Shown piece after piece: positions 22,814-35,292 of a stretch of 64,000 bases of DNA. The position numbers and the translations under genes are program-made. Location: assembly GCA_000697055.1 (NCBI GenBank), contig JNDT01002288.1:1-64000 (forward strand). The letters are read 5' to 3'. Positions within the stretch are counted from its first letter, which is position 1, and each line of letters starts with the position of its first letter. Under the pieces are notes generated by a model. It was not told the DNA's origin. It ran no database searches and worked only from the letters and a program-made list of their open reading frames with translations. The stretch is from Saksenaea vasiformis B4078 (taxonomy: Eukaryota; Mucoromycota; Mucoromycetes; Mucorales; Saksenaeaceae).

Positions 22814-24922
22814 ATGACTACTGTGGACAGTGAGTAACAGATCAAAGCGTTGCAATTAATGACCTTTGCTTCAGACACGAGCGATTTGCCCGAGAGCAAG
22901 TCAATGGCTATCTTATCTGTTGATGGTGAGCTTTTCCCTTTCCACATTTCCATTTTGCTCCTTTACGCTAACCTACGAGCATCATGCGAATCATTTGTAG
23001 TTCTGCGTCTCATCAATGAGGCTCGCATGACATATGGATTGCGACACCAAGACTATCAACGTTACAGGTAAAATAGAACGTATACAATCTGCTGGTTCTT
23101 AGTTTTCTTACCAGACAACATTGTACGCGCCGTGTCCATCGTCTTCGACAAATCTTGAAAGTGACGCAGCCCCACAACAAAAAAAACTACCAGGCGAAGG
23201 AATTACCAAGCGAGTTCAACGACCCACAGTACCTTCATTTATGTATTTACGATGTCGAACGCAATTGGGCTTACGCAATGGAGCTGAAACAAGAATCGGC
23301 CACCACAGTCAATCTCAGAAAGCGACATCATTTGATCAAGCGCCTCAAAAGAGCTCATCAACGTTCCAAGGCTTTTTACGAGATATGTGTAAAGCAAAAT
23401 GCGGATAACAGGACCGTTTTGGATGCAAAGGTACGCGTGTTTGATGAAGTTATCTCGCCATTGATATACACGGATAGGCATACGCAAGCGCCCTGAAAGG
23501 TTATGTCTGCGTAGAACAAGGGAACTGGCTAGGCGCATTAGATGGATTTGTTACGGCAAGGTACGCAGAGAAAATTCTGAGGAGAGAACAATGGTTAAGT
23601 TTCGTTTTCACAGGACCATCTACGAACGATTCGCCACAGCGAGCGGTAGCGCACATGCGGAGGCGTTGTACTTTTCTGCCATTGATGAGATCGATCCCAA
23701 TATCCGTTTTTGTGCCTACAAACTTCATCTTAGCGGTCAGTCCGCCAGCGAATCGGCCAACGACGTCATTGACCAGCTAAAGGCCGAGAACGCGAACAAG
23801 TGGCAGCAACTCGAGTCTCAGCTATCGACTGTTGTACAGCAAACCGCCAAGGAGGAAACACAACCCGTTCACATTACTTGGCGCAATAGAGAGTTTAGTA
23901 TAAGACATCAAGCTCTTATTGAAGCCATCGCTAAAGCAGAAAGCGGCTCAAACGAGATTGCTGACTGGACGGATGCGGAAAAACTGGTCAAGGCGATCTT
24001 GAAGGAAGATAAAGCAGCTACAGCAAAAGTCACATCTTCAAGATCTGCAAAGACAACGGAAGAGCTTGAATGTACATATGCTTATATTGCTTATAACCTT
24101 TATTCTCGGACAATCCATCATGCCCTTCAGAAAGTGCATGAACTAAAGAGTACTGGCGGAAAGCCACAGGATCTAGTGAAAGTGTACGATGAAGTGCTTA
24201 AGGTACGATATATTTCACATGACAATAGATGCACTAAGACCCATGTTAGAACATTGAAAATATTCGTTCCTTGTCAGTGACGCAAGAAGAACATGCTTTT
24301 GACGCCGAATTGGATGTCCTCGTTCGCTTCTACAAGGCCCACAGGTAAAAGGTAGAGCAAGATCACCATGATCATTGAACAAGTGGTTAGATGTGCATGC
24401 GTCGCATTGGTGTACGCAAGCATCGACAAGACGGTGGAAGCTTTTGCTCTCTATCAACGTGCGCAAAACTATGTTGCTGAGACGAAGCAGCTGCAAAGAG
24501 CTCATCGATTCTCGGATGAAAGCCTTTTGGTGCTAACTGACCGTGATGTAGCCGAAATCGAGCAGCAGATACGTGTTGGGACAATAAGAGTGCATACAGC
24601 ATCGTACATCGCCAGTGACGGAGATGAAGATCTGATTCGCGAGATGGGTAAACTGAGACTGGATGAAGCGGGCGAGGTACGTTTAGCCAAATGCGATACT
24701 ATCGTATCTAATTTTCGACTTTTTTTGTAAAAAAAAAAGAATGAGTTGGTCGGGCGCTTGTCATCACTGTCTATTGATGTCCCATCCTCATTTGAGCCAG
24801 TTGCATGCAAGCCATTCTACTTTGATCTGGCCGCTAATCATATTAGATATCCCGAGTCCCTGTCGACACGAGCTAGCAAACCTACAAGTACAGTGTGGAA
24901 GCTCTTCGGCTTTGGAAAATGA
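22814..24922 (+). CDS. srp68: Signal recognition particle subunit SRP68
   Basis: Nine exons (22814-22829, 22875-22925, 23001-23067, 23115-23430, 23478-23560, 23614-24202, 24250-24344, 24391-24676, 24740-24922) give 561 aa, near the usual 600. SRP68 binds the 7S RNA and, with SRP72, forms the part of SRP that arrests and targets ribosomes to the ER. Diagnostic segments are ARMTYGLRHQDYQRYRQHCT near the N terminus (RNA-binding helices), YDVERNWAYAMELK and RKRHHLIKRLKRA, then tetratricopeptide-like helices (GNWLGALDGFVTAR, YIAYNLYSRTIHHAL, ALVYASIDKTVEAFALYQRA). The C terminus, FYFDLAANHIRYPESL, is the SRP72-binding part. The 16-nt first exon is set by frame and donor GTGAGT. At intron 6 the acceptor TTAG before NIENIRSL is used, because the nearer CAG would give a stop. 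Confidence 0.92.
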
Positions 24923-25946
24923 ATTCGTAGAGATGTTTTGGTGGTTACTTGATGTAAACAAAATTATCTTATTTGTAAAGGTATCCTACGGGCAAATATA
25001 TGTTAGAGGAACACGAATGATGTCTATTGCCTAAAATCAACTCTACGTGTTGAGAGTATGTTGTTTCTATATATTAGTTGACAACTTTCGGAACAGTAGC
25101 GATCCAAAGACGGTGTCAACGTATGTCGTAGTGGTGTGGCAATGGAGACAGGGGTCGAGCTTGTAAGATCTCATACTAATTCAGAGGATCGAAGTGTCGT
25201 TTCTAAGGGCATGACTGCAATGCTTGTGGCTTTATACATCAAGTGAAAGCTCTAAGAACACGTACGGGAAAAAAAAGAGTGCTTATGGCTAAAGTCCAAA
25301 TGCCCAGGCTTCGGGCGAATTTCGCATTACTGCACGGCTTTCATGCAGTATACCGGAAATCTGTCCGCTGTGCAATATAAGGGGAGGTTTCGTTCCTTAT
25401 GTATTTGAAACATTTTATTTGATTTTACTTTCTCTATACCACTTCCACATAAGCATTTTTTAGTTGGCTATATATAATATTAAGTCTGGTGCTTCTCATC
25501 AAGATTGCGCAGTCTCTATTTATAAACTATCCTTGTCGTATGTAGCCTTCCTGTCTCCTGAGTGAGTAGATATCGTACACTGTTACTCATCCTATGTTAT
25601 CCTATGAGAGGTATTGCTGGACGTTGCATCGCTCAGGTTTTCTGCAGTCGTTCCATCTAAAACGCGGCTGTACTTTTGAGATGTCAGAAGGAATCCTGCT
25701 GCCTCACGAAAGCGTGGGAACACTTTTAGAGCTTAGCAAAACCGTTGAAACATCATCGTCCATGTGCTGACCTCTACGGATGAGTTTTTCTACCTGAAAA
25801 GATCTTGTGTCCATTGAGGAATCATTCAAGAAAAGCTTCATGGTTTTAAGACGTATTAATGACGCATATCGGGCTCCACGGAGGCGAAATTTATTTAGAG
25901 CAGCGCAAAATTCATTAGAGGTTGTTGAGTCACATCTCTCTTCGCC
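24923..25946. other. No gene recognised
   Basis: Intergenic region between SRP68 and the RNF121 homologue. A minus-strand frame of 166 codons (25704-26204) overlaps the RNF121 first exons and was rejected. Confidence 0.5.
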
Positions 25947-27337
25947 ATGGAAAGTGCTCATAGTGATGTGTCTTTTCAGGCAGCTTGGAATCATGGTCAA
26001 CTTACAGACGAGCAAATAGCTCTTCTGAGCACCGACCAACTTGAAAAGTGCGTACGATCCAGTATTATAATGTGAAATTAGATCTAATCGTTCACAGTTA
26101 TCAACGTCATCAAGAGTACCTTCGAGAACATCAAGGTAAAAATGCTTGCGCTTTGTTGACTTTTCTCGATATTGACTCGGCTGTAAGGTCATGAATCCCA
26201 ACATGAGATGATGGCGTATATTCTACTGTTTTCTCTTTTTGCATCCCAATTCCTCATTCTCTACTGGAAGAAAAAGCATTATTCTTCATATCAAGTCGTC
26301 AGTCTAGGTGGATTATATTTCTTCCCCGTATTAATCGGCATTTACGAGGGATGGTACCGTTTCCTCTTTGTGTGGTCGATATTTTCCTTAATAAATGGTT
26401 TCGGTAGGTCTCAATTTTCCATTTGATAGTAATGCTTACATCTTGTAGTGATCTACAAGGCAACAAGAAAACCATTGGAAGCGATAGTGCCCCGTATGGT
26501 ATATAAGTGGTATACAGTTGTCTACAATGCTTCCTTTGTTGTTGGCTTTGTGGGTTATTGTATCATTCTCTTTGTCTTTTTCGGTATTGCCGCCATCTTT
26601 TCGGCAGGTCCAGACTTGATGAAAGGAGGTATTTTACTCTTGAGCTATGGCCTGTATTTTGGGTAAGTTAGAGCAGACAGCGACCCCGGGGAAACGGACA
26701 AAAAAACTGAAAAATGGTGTTCTAGTGTTCTCGGTAGAGATTTTGTGGAAATTTGTTCAGATAAGATGGCTGTTACTATTGGCTACTATTCCAAAGAAGG
26801 CTTTCCACGAAAACACCTGAACTCTTCGATTTGTGCCGTTTGCGGGCAGGCCACGTCACACCAGCTGGGATCGTTTACGGATCAACAACAGGCGATGTTT
26901 GTTGATGACTCTATTCATCAGCTGGCTTGTAAACATGTGTTCCACGAAAAGTGTATTCGCGGATGGTGCCTGATTGGTAAAAAAGATATTTGTCCATACT
27001 GGTACGTATGCAAAAAAAAAAAAAAAATGCTGATCTTCACTATGCTTATCCATGTTTATCTCAGCAAGGAGAAAGTGGATCTTAAACAGTTCAAGAAGTA
27101 TCCGTAAGTTTCCTTGAAGAAGTTTTGCTATGTAATCTCACTTAATTTTTTTCTTTTTCAGTTGGGATACTCAGCAGCAACTGTATTTGAATTTACTTGA
27201 TGGCGTGCGCTACCTTGTTGTATGGCAGCCTGTAAGTGTACTCTATTTTCTTCCGATTGTTTTATCTCATTTTTGTTGTGTACAAGATCATCTTTGCTGT
27301 CGTGAGACTTGCGTATTATGTCCTTGGGTTGAAATGA
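25947..27337 (+). CDS. RNF121/RNF175-type membrane RING E3 ligase
   Basis: Eight exons (25947-26047, 26098-26135, 26188-26403, 26449-26662, 26726-27001, 27065-27103, 27162-27231, 27287-27337) give 334 aa. The family is an ER/Golgi multi-pass ubiquitin ligase involved in quality control of membrane proteins. Visible features are an N-terminal cytosolic segment YQRHQEYLREHQGHE, then membrane spans (MMAYILLFSLFASQFLILYW, YFFPVLIGIYEGWYRFLFVW, ASFVVGFVGYCIILFVFFG), LGRDFVEICSDKMAVTIGYY, and a RING domain. The RING runs ICAVCGQ, then a His/Cys core LACKHVFHEKCIRGWC, then KDICPYCKEKVDLK. WDTQQQLYLNLLDGVRYLVVWQP precedes the last span IIFAVVRLAYYVLGLK. All RING ligands are present. The last exon is short (17 codons with stop) but supplies the conserved tail. 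Convergent with SAR1, 148 bp apart. Confidence 0.92.
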
Positions 27338-27485
27338 AAGTTATGACTTTCATATGTGAGATCGCTATTTCAAAACCAGATAGGTGAAGTCTTTTTTCAC
27401 CCATCGAAAACGATAGAATACAATACGAAACTTCTCTCTCTCTCTCCCCGTTTTTCTTCTTTTTTAATGTGTATTTTTGTTGTTT

Positions 27486-28277
<792 letters not shown>

Positions 28278-28789
28278 ACCACCGTTCGGAAAAGAATGAG
28301 GGAGCGGAAGTGGCCGCAGACAGTTGGTAAGCGTTAGCGGACTTTCGCATGCGTGTGACTTGTTTTCATTCAGTCAGGCACGTCACCTGGATTTCTCAAA
28401 AGTGTTGGCACACAACCGACTGGCAACTCTAAAAACACATGTTACACAGGCTGTAACTACCTCTTTCCTTTTGGTTGTTGACATATGGGTTAAGATATAT
28501 AGGCTACAGGTCATAGAGCCAGGCTACAGTCATAGCTCCTAATAAAATAGGAAATGACGAAATTTTGAACATTCGCAGTTGTTTCTTATTTGGAACTGGC
28601 AGTAACTACTGGATTTTGAATACCCATTTGCATCTATTCGAAGATATTTGACGTTACTTCCAGATAAGCTCTGCGTCTTGGAGCACGTATTTTTACGTTT
28701 ATCCGATGCTGTGATTTTCGTATCATACTCTTCCATGTTACGTTTGTGTCATTGATAGCTTTCCATTATCTAAGGCAGAGACAGGAATT
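28278..28789. other. Upstream region of SAR1; no gene
   Basis: Contains the presumed SAR1 promoter (reading leftwards). No other feature was recognised. Confidence 0.5.
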
Positions 28790-28995
28790 CATTGTCTCGT
28801 GCAAATGACGTGATAAAGATAGGCTCGATTATCTGGTGTTCGAGATAGGATACCATCGTCTCGTGCAAACAATCAATCAGCGGTCGGATTGCTTTATTTC
28901 ATGCAAAGAGTGTGTGAAAGGTACGGTGTTCTTTATCTCACACAAAAGGCGTGTCCGTGATAGGGTATCATCGTTTCATCTCACACAAAAAGAAT
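28790..28995. repeat. Degenerate tandem repeat, about 40-bp period
   Basis: Five related blocks (near 28790, 28855, 28895, 28935 and 28975) share a core like (T)CTCGTGCAAA or ATCTCACACAAAA, alternating with GATA-containing stretches such as GAGATAGGATACC and GTGATAGGGTATC. Spacing is about 40 bp, except the first interval (about 60). The array stops about 25 bp before repeat copy B. Confidence 0.5.
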
Positions 28996-29020
28996 GTCTC
29001 AGATAACGGAAAGTGATGCA

Positions 29021-29665
29021 TATTTAAAGGGAGCACTTCTTTTTCCTTTTTTTCTTCTTCTTCTTTGGCTCTGTTGGTACAAACATCCCCGGTAGGATGT
29101 CAAGTTTTTATTACATATCCAGGATCACTCATTTTTTTGTACGCCGTTTAGGCTGCATGACCACTGTCCCGAACCGTCTTGGCCGTATTGGTGCTTTATG
29201 CCCACACTCAAAGTACGTAAACGTTGTCACACACACACACACTCAGTATCGCTCATCTCCCGCAACAGATTGCCAGACGATGTATCGCTTCAAGTCCTCT
29301 GCACGCTGTTCAAACAATGGCCGCTCCTAAGCCATCGGGTCCCCCCCAACCTCTCGCCGTCCCCCCCCCCCACCGCTTCAAGTGCGGAGCTTTGGCCCCC
29401 GTCGACGGACGGGATTACCCTTTGGGGGTTAAGTGAAATGGCATCCAAAGTATTATCCATTTACTAACCATGAATTATTTTTTTATGCTGCCAAAATAAA
29501 TTTTGCGTCCACTGGAGAGATCAAGTTCATGTAAGTTAATTAATCTTCAAACGAAACATTGATGTACTGATGGCCGTATATTCAATTCTTCTTTAGCGCA
29601 AACTTGTCTCTTCAGAGGTGCAAGATTTATTTAGTGTAGCGTATAAGATAATTCAATAAACAGTA
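29021..29665 (+). repeat. Dispersed repeat, copy B (uninterrupted)
   Basis: Partner of copy A at 8529-10486. It keeps the junction region CAAGATTTATTTAGTGTAGC, where copy A carries the Tc1-like element, so it serves as the empty site. It contains a (CA)7-like run and a C11-12 run not found in copy A. A short frame ends in SEMASKVLSIY, similar to SKMTSKLYSIY in copy A, which suggests that both derive from one coding sequence. Confidence 0.8.
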
Positions 29666-30744
29666 TGTGTTGCTACATTTGGCGATATATGCTGGCTTTC
29701 GATATGTGAAGATGCCGCTACTTAGAGGCTGTGCGCAACTCATCGACGCTTTTCAACTCATCTCATCTGTAGACGACTGGAGAGTCTTTGGACAATTACT
29801 AACTAGTGGTTCTCAAGATAATAGTAGTACTAGTTGGCGCTTACGCTGTTCGCAACATCTGGATCCACTACCTGTCTTGAACTTTTTGTGTCTGCCTTGG
29901 AATCGTCATGCTATTAAGTGAGATTAGAATATCACAAATGCGAGAAAAAAAAAGCAGTATGTAGCGCAGTAGCCTGCTGGTACACCAGGATATGAAAACA
30001 CTGTGAATGTCAGCGGAGAGCGGAGCAATATCTTATAGCTTGGATTGACGTGTTCCCAACCGGTGAAATTTCTCTTTTATGTGTTAAGGAGACCAACTCC
30101 CTTACGAGTAGAGCGCGTACCAATGCAAACATAACACAAAAAAAACAATAATAATTTGCTCAATCCTACTTTCTGATCGATAAGATAAAGGAACCTCATT
30201 TCCTAAGTGACAGATAACTTTGCGACATTGCCTTAATGAGGATAAGTTCTTAGGCATATCAATTATACGTCGCGACAATAGAAGATATGCAAGGGGCTAC
30301 TAGACACAGGTCCAGCATTAATCTGTCTCAACATTGACTATAGTTGCTAAACAGCTATTTATGTGGTCAAGCAATGTCTTTAATGATAAATCGCTTCCAT
30401 GAATCATCTGCCTGTGCGGCCGGTGTTCTGCATACGGTTGTGGTAACACTGGGACAGCAATGTTCCTGCGGGGTTAAATATGATTTTTGTACTAACCACC
30501 TACATGGATACAGATACAGCAATGCTAAGTTAGACGGTGCCTTTTGTGGATAGAGACTGTATTCACTTGACTGAGCGTCTACTGTATTGTCATGCTGTAT
30601 TTCATGTAGAGACGTTCAAGCATTCTATCAAAAGAAAATGACGAAGGGACCTCAAGAAGGCTCAAAATCAGCCAGAAATTGATACACAATTGGTTTATTC
30701 AGCCTGCGCGACAAGTTAAAAAAAATGGCTGTTGTGAAGAACTT
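29666..30744. other. No gene recognised
   Basis: Short frames only. A plus frame directly after copy B (29667-29921, 84 codons) and one at 30344-30553 show no family match. Confidence 0.4.
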
Positions 30745-31026
30745 TCATCTGACTTCCACGGTGGTAGAATATTTATCCGAACTCACATGTGCCAGGATAT
30801 CCAGCCTTGCACGGCTAATCCGATATAAGAAACCTCGCTTTAGCACTTTCCAGCGGGCCTCAATAGGCATCGTATTATTTCCAGAAGGCACGCGATTGGA
30901 GATAGAGCTACGAGCGCGTTGACTCCATTTTTCATGTGCATCCATGATGGATGCAGGTGAATCCATGCATCTGAAGCTGCTGTGATTATAAATCCTGTCG
31001 CTGCATCCCACCGATTTCATATACAA
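30745..31026 (-). pseudogene. Possible transposase C-terminal relic (MULE-like)
   Basis: A 93-codon minus-strand frame contains NNTMPIEARWKVLKRGFLYR followed by RARLDILAHV. This resembles the NN..E..H..LK...L.+ and RRLD.L..VL pattern near the end of MULE-type transposases. No catalytic residues or ends are seen. The assignment is tentative. Confidence 0.3.
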
Positions 31027-31634
31027 TACGCGCAGCCACTATTTTGCTGTAGATCTGCAGTGGTTGGGTATATGATTGTACACTCTTTGTATAAACAGCA
31101 TTGTTAAATTTCCGTGAAACGTAGCATAATCATTGCAGAAGAATACTGTTCCCAGCCAACCAGTTTACTAGTTACGTCAGGGTTGAGCAGCTACAATAGT
31201 CATCTTCCCATCTCTGCATATAAAACAATATCGACACCGACTCTTAATACACTCTTTGGTCCTTTCGTATCTTCTTTTTGCAACGCTCTATTCGATTTGC
31301 TTTCTTACTCTTTTTATATTCTATACGTGTCGGATAACCTGCGCAATCTAACTGAAAGCTTCAAGCACGCAGAGCAGGCCACACCATTGGACCTCAAGTA
31401 AGCCCATAAGCGAAATGGGTTGGGCCTACGCGCCCGTATAGGCGTCGAGGTATGGATTACAGTCAAACGCGGGTTCCAATGATCAATTTGATGCCCGTGA
31501 AATTTTCGCGGTCCGTAGGGCACCTGTCGGTAGAGGTGAAGATTTACCCCGTCCATTTCTTAACGAGCGGGGGCAAAAAGAAAAGCGACCCTTACGCGGG
31601 CAGTTGTTCCTACGACATCCCTCCCTTACTCGTC
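31027..31634. other. Upstream region of the STE11 homologue
   Basis: No separate gene seen. The frame of STE11 exon 1 stays open upstream of the chosen ATG, but the upstream residues look non-coding. Confidence 0.4.
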
Positions 31635-34600
31635 ATGTCTTCCCTTCCCACTAGTGCTAGCCACCAGCCATCGTCACCGTCCGCGAGACATTTTCTGCAA
31701 TCCTCGCCTCGCATTTCCTCGCCTACAACACCCACACATCCTGAATCCGCCAAGAAATTATATACGCTGGAAGAAGTGCGCGGATGGTCCGAGAATAAAG
31801 TTGTTGAATGGCTTTCACAGCTGAATCTTGGCAGATTTGGAAACAAGTTCATGCGCAAGTTCTTTAATTTTGCAGTTAGAGAATAGGCTTTTTTTTTGCT
31901 CACGAATGCGTGCTGTATTAGAACACAACGTATCTGGATCTGTCCTACTGGAGCTCGATTATGAATCTCTCAAGTCAATGGACATCAAGCTTGTAGGAGA
32001 ACGTGTACGGTTGCAGAACGCAGTGAGGGCGTTACGTCAGGAATGCTACGCAGCGGCAGCAAGGGCCAAGGTACTTTTTTTTTTTTTGGCCTGTCAAGAA
32101 CAGTGCTCATGTGTTTAATCGTTTTCTTTTTGCAGCAGCATCCACTAATGGATCCAAGGGGAAACTGGGATTATCGATTGCAAAACCAATCTAGCGTGAC
32201 AGTAACCGGCCCATGTAGTATAAGTTCCTCACCATTTCACATGGATAATCATGGAAAACATGAAGGATTCAATGTTACAAGTCCTCATCCGGAAAAATCA
32301 TCGAAATCAACGGAAACAAAAGGCATATTGAATCGATCGAATTCTTTCTCCAGATTTCTTGGCCGTTCTGACTCACGACGATCACAACGTACGGGTGGAA
32401 GTGGAAGCACAACCACACAGGATGCTCCTCCAATGCCTCCTAGTCCTAAAAATCTGCAGAAGGTAGGTACGTGGTCTTCCCTCGATTTACTTGGAGATGC
32501 CACTCCCAATACTATATTGCTAAATACCAAAACAGCGAAATTCTTTGGAAGGTGGCATCATGTCGATGGAAAAAGTTAAACAGGTAAATCATCATTGGTT
32601 AATGATAGCACAGTCAATTTATATGAAAGAAAAAAGACCTGTGTCAAAGTGTTTGGAGAGGATGGACAGACACGCATCGTCAACGTGCATAATGCATCCG
32701 AAGCAAAAGCAGTGATGGCAAAAGTACTTCACAAATTCGGTATTGATGAAAGCCATGCCGATCAGTACTGTATATTTGTGGGATCGAGTATCAACGGAGA
32801 AGGTAAGATGATGAAAGAGTTGATTGTTGATTTATTCATCCTTTTATTCTTTTTCGCAGCGCGAGCTCTGTCCGATGCAGAGTTGACGGAGATATGCCGT
32901 TCACCCGATCGACCCGAGAAAGAACGACTCATCCTGAGAAAAAGACATCAATATCCCACACATGAAGAGTTCAAACGGAAGGGAACAATCAATGCCCGCA
33001 AGCAGATACAACGCATGCTAGAGGAATCGCATCCTGACAGCGACCTCGTTTCAAACCATAGCGGGCATGGATGGATGCCTGATAAGCAAATGACTCTGGA
33101 TATCATCACTGGTCCTTCGACCGCAGGCAGTTGTTCTAGCACGGCTGTTTCATCCTCGTTGAATCGACCAGAGAACGCTATAGAGAGCGGGTCGATTCGA
33201 TCACAGAGTACTGTCAAAATAAGGCGTTTCTTTGGTGAACGACCACCGTCAGAGATCATTTCGTCTAATCTTCCTTCGTTTTTCCCGAACCATAAGCGAG
33301 AAGTTCTTGAAACTGCCGGTATTAATGCACAGCGATTGTCCATGACGAGGAGAAATTCGTCCTTGGGGAAACAGAATTTCAGAAATAGTATCAGGAACAG
33401 TGTACTGCCGGAGTTGGTGTCCGTCCTAGGTGTAGATTTTGAAAATTCTTTTGAAGAAGAAATGGAGCAAGAAGCGGACGAGGAAGAGGAAGAGGAAGAA
33501 GAGCAAGACGAGGAGAGTAGAAAAGCCAATTCAGAGACCACGGCTATTGTACTAGAAGTCCCAACGTCCATCCGTACAGCAGAAGACACTAGCGGATCCA
33601 AAAAAGAGACGAGTGCAAAAGCTGATGGTGATTCTTTTTCGTCATCTTCTGAGAACCACGTGCAGGACACCACCATACAGAGGAGGTCTTCAAGTCTTTT
33701 ACATCTCAACGGGATCAAGACTACCAACGAATCTAGGAATCAAGAAGAACGTAAGTGCTGTCGTTTGTAACTGTATTTCAGAAAACTGATTCGCTAGAAA
33801 TAGCTCCTATTCAAGAAGAAGAAGAAGTAGAAGAAGAAGAGGAAGAGGGTTCAACCTATGTAGACTCTTTTGACGATGCCGAAAAGGACATTTCAATTAC
33901 GGTGCAATCCCCTACGGATATCGGTAAGATGAAATAGATCGTGCTAGACAACGGGTTGTACTAACACTCTTTCCGTTTCAATTAGAAAAAAAGGAATCTG
34001 TGTCATGGATAAAGGGCTCTCTTATCGGAAGAGGAACGTTTGGTGACGTTTATCTTGGACTTAACCCTGTAAGTGGCGAGCTGATGGCAGTAAAGCAAGT
34101 AGAACTCCCCGTAGTCAATTCGGCCACTGAGGAAAGGAAAAGATCGATGGTGGGTACTGCATTGTTTGTGTCTTATATACTCAAAAATTGCAGGTCGACG
34201 CTTTACGGAGAGAAATTTCCCTATTGGAAGAACTGCATCACGAGAATATCGTACAATATCTTGGTATGATGCATATTGTTTGACACGGCTGCTAATTTCC
34301 CTTCTTTATCTTGCAGGCTCTCAGACGGATGATGCACATTTCAGTATTTTCTTGGAGTATGTTGCTGGTGGTTCCGTGGCAGGCTTGCTTGCGAGCTACG
34401 GTGCTTTCCAAGAGCCATTAGTGAGAAGCTTTGTGCGCCAGATATTAAAGGGCCTCAATTATCTCCACGGGAAAGACATTGTTCATAGGGATATAAAGGG
34501 TGCGAATGTATTAGGTAGGATGAGAAATGCTCTAAAGACGGTTACTCGTGGTATTGATTCTTGAGGCAGTCGATAACAAGGGTTGCGTCAAAATCACTGA

Positions 34601-35199
34601 TTTTGGCATTTCTAAGAAAGTTGAAGAAGGTAAACTCTATAACCTTAACATTTTAAACAAGTCTCACACAATCAATAGATATGTTACAGGTTGCAGCACC
34701 TCATCGACCAAGTTTACAAGGATCCATATTTTGGTAAGTTATAGCTGTCTTTTATCAGGTCACTTGCTGATGCAAAAGACGTTACAGGATGGCTCCGGAA
34801 GTAGTAAAGCAAACACACTATACTCTGAAGGCCGATGTATGGTCGCTTGGCTGCATGATTGTCGAAATGGTGACAGGTGATCATCCATTTCCAGAATTTT
34901 CTCAAATGCAAGCCATATTTCAGGTACGATCCCTTTTTGACGAAATAATGGTACTGAGTAGGCTTTTTTTTTTATAGATTGGTAGTTATATAGCTCCAAA
35001 TGTCCCTGAACACATCAGTCCTGAAGCTCAAGATTTCTTACGATGTACTTTCCGGTTGTGAGTATACGTTGTTTAGGATGAAGGCAATGATGCTAAATTA
35101 AGTTTACGAAGGAACCATGAGGAACGGCCTACAGCTGGTGAACTTTTGAATCACCCATTTTTGTACATGGGTGAGGAAGCAGCGGCGATGCCACGATGA
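31635..35199 (+). CDS. ste11: STE11/Byr2-type MAP kinase kinase kinase (SAM-RA-kinase)
   Basis: Fourteen exons (31635-31854, 31922-32070, 32136-32466, 32584-32802, 32860-33750, 33798-33923, 33986-34149, 34194-34263, 34317-34514, 34570-34629, 34697-34733, 34788-34923, 34978-35057, 35112-35199) give 922 aa. A SAM domain (about 45-115, [18 protein letters not shown] to LKSMDI) is followed by a Ras-association domain ([18 protein letters not shown]), an acidic Glu-rich linker, and a C-terminal kinase. Kinase motifs are intact: [51 protein letters not shown] and DVWSLGC. It should head the mating/filamentation/osmostress MAPK cascade, with Ste50 and Ras/Cdc42 inputs through SAM and RA. Intron 1 needs a GC-AG donor (GCAAGT) to keep frame. 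Intron 3 (117 nt) is less certain, because most of it is open in frame until a TAA at 32577. AATAAA repeats follow the stop. Confidence 0.92.
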
Positions 35200-35292
35200 A
35201 TAAAATAAATAAAAAAGCTTTTAAAAAAAAGGAACAAAAAAAACTGCAGTGTTGATGCTGTGGAAATAAAATTGATTACAACATGTGCGTGT

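Noticed and set aside
25704..26204. 166-codon minus-strand open frame
   Set aside because: Overlaps the first two exons of the RNF121 homologue on the other strand and shows no family motif.
30725..30922. VLFPEGTR, resembling the acyltransferase motif FPEGTRS
   Set aside because: No HxxxxD motif or membrane segment nearby, and the opposite strand reads better as a transposase tail. Taken as chance.
32948..33727. 259-codon minus-strand open frame
   Set aside because: It is antisense to STE11 exon 5. The Ser-rich product mirrors the acidic Glu/Asp coding strand; no domain and no splice support.
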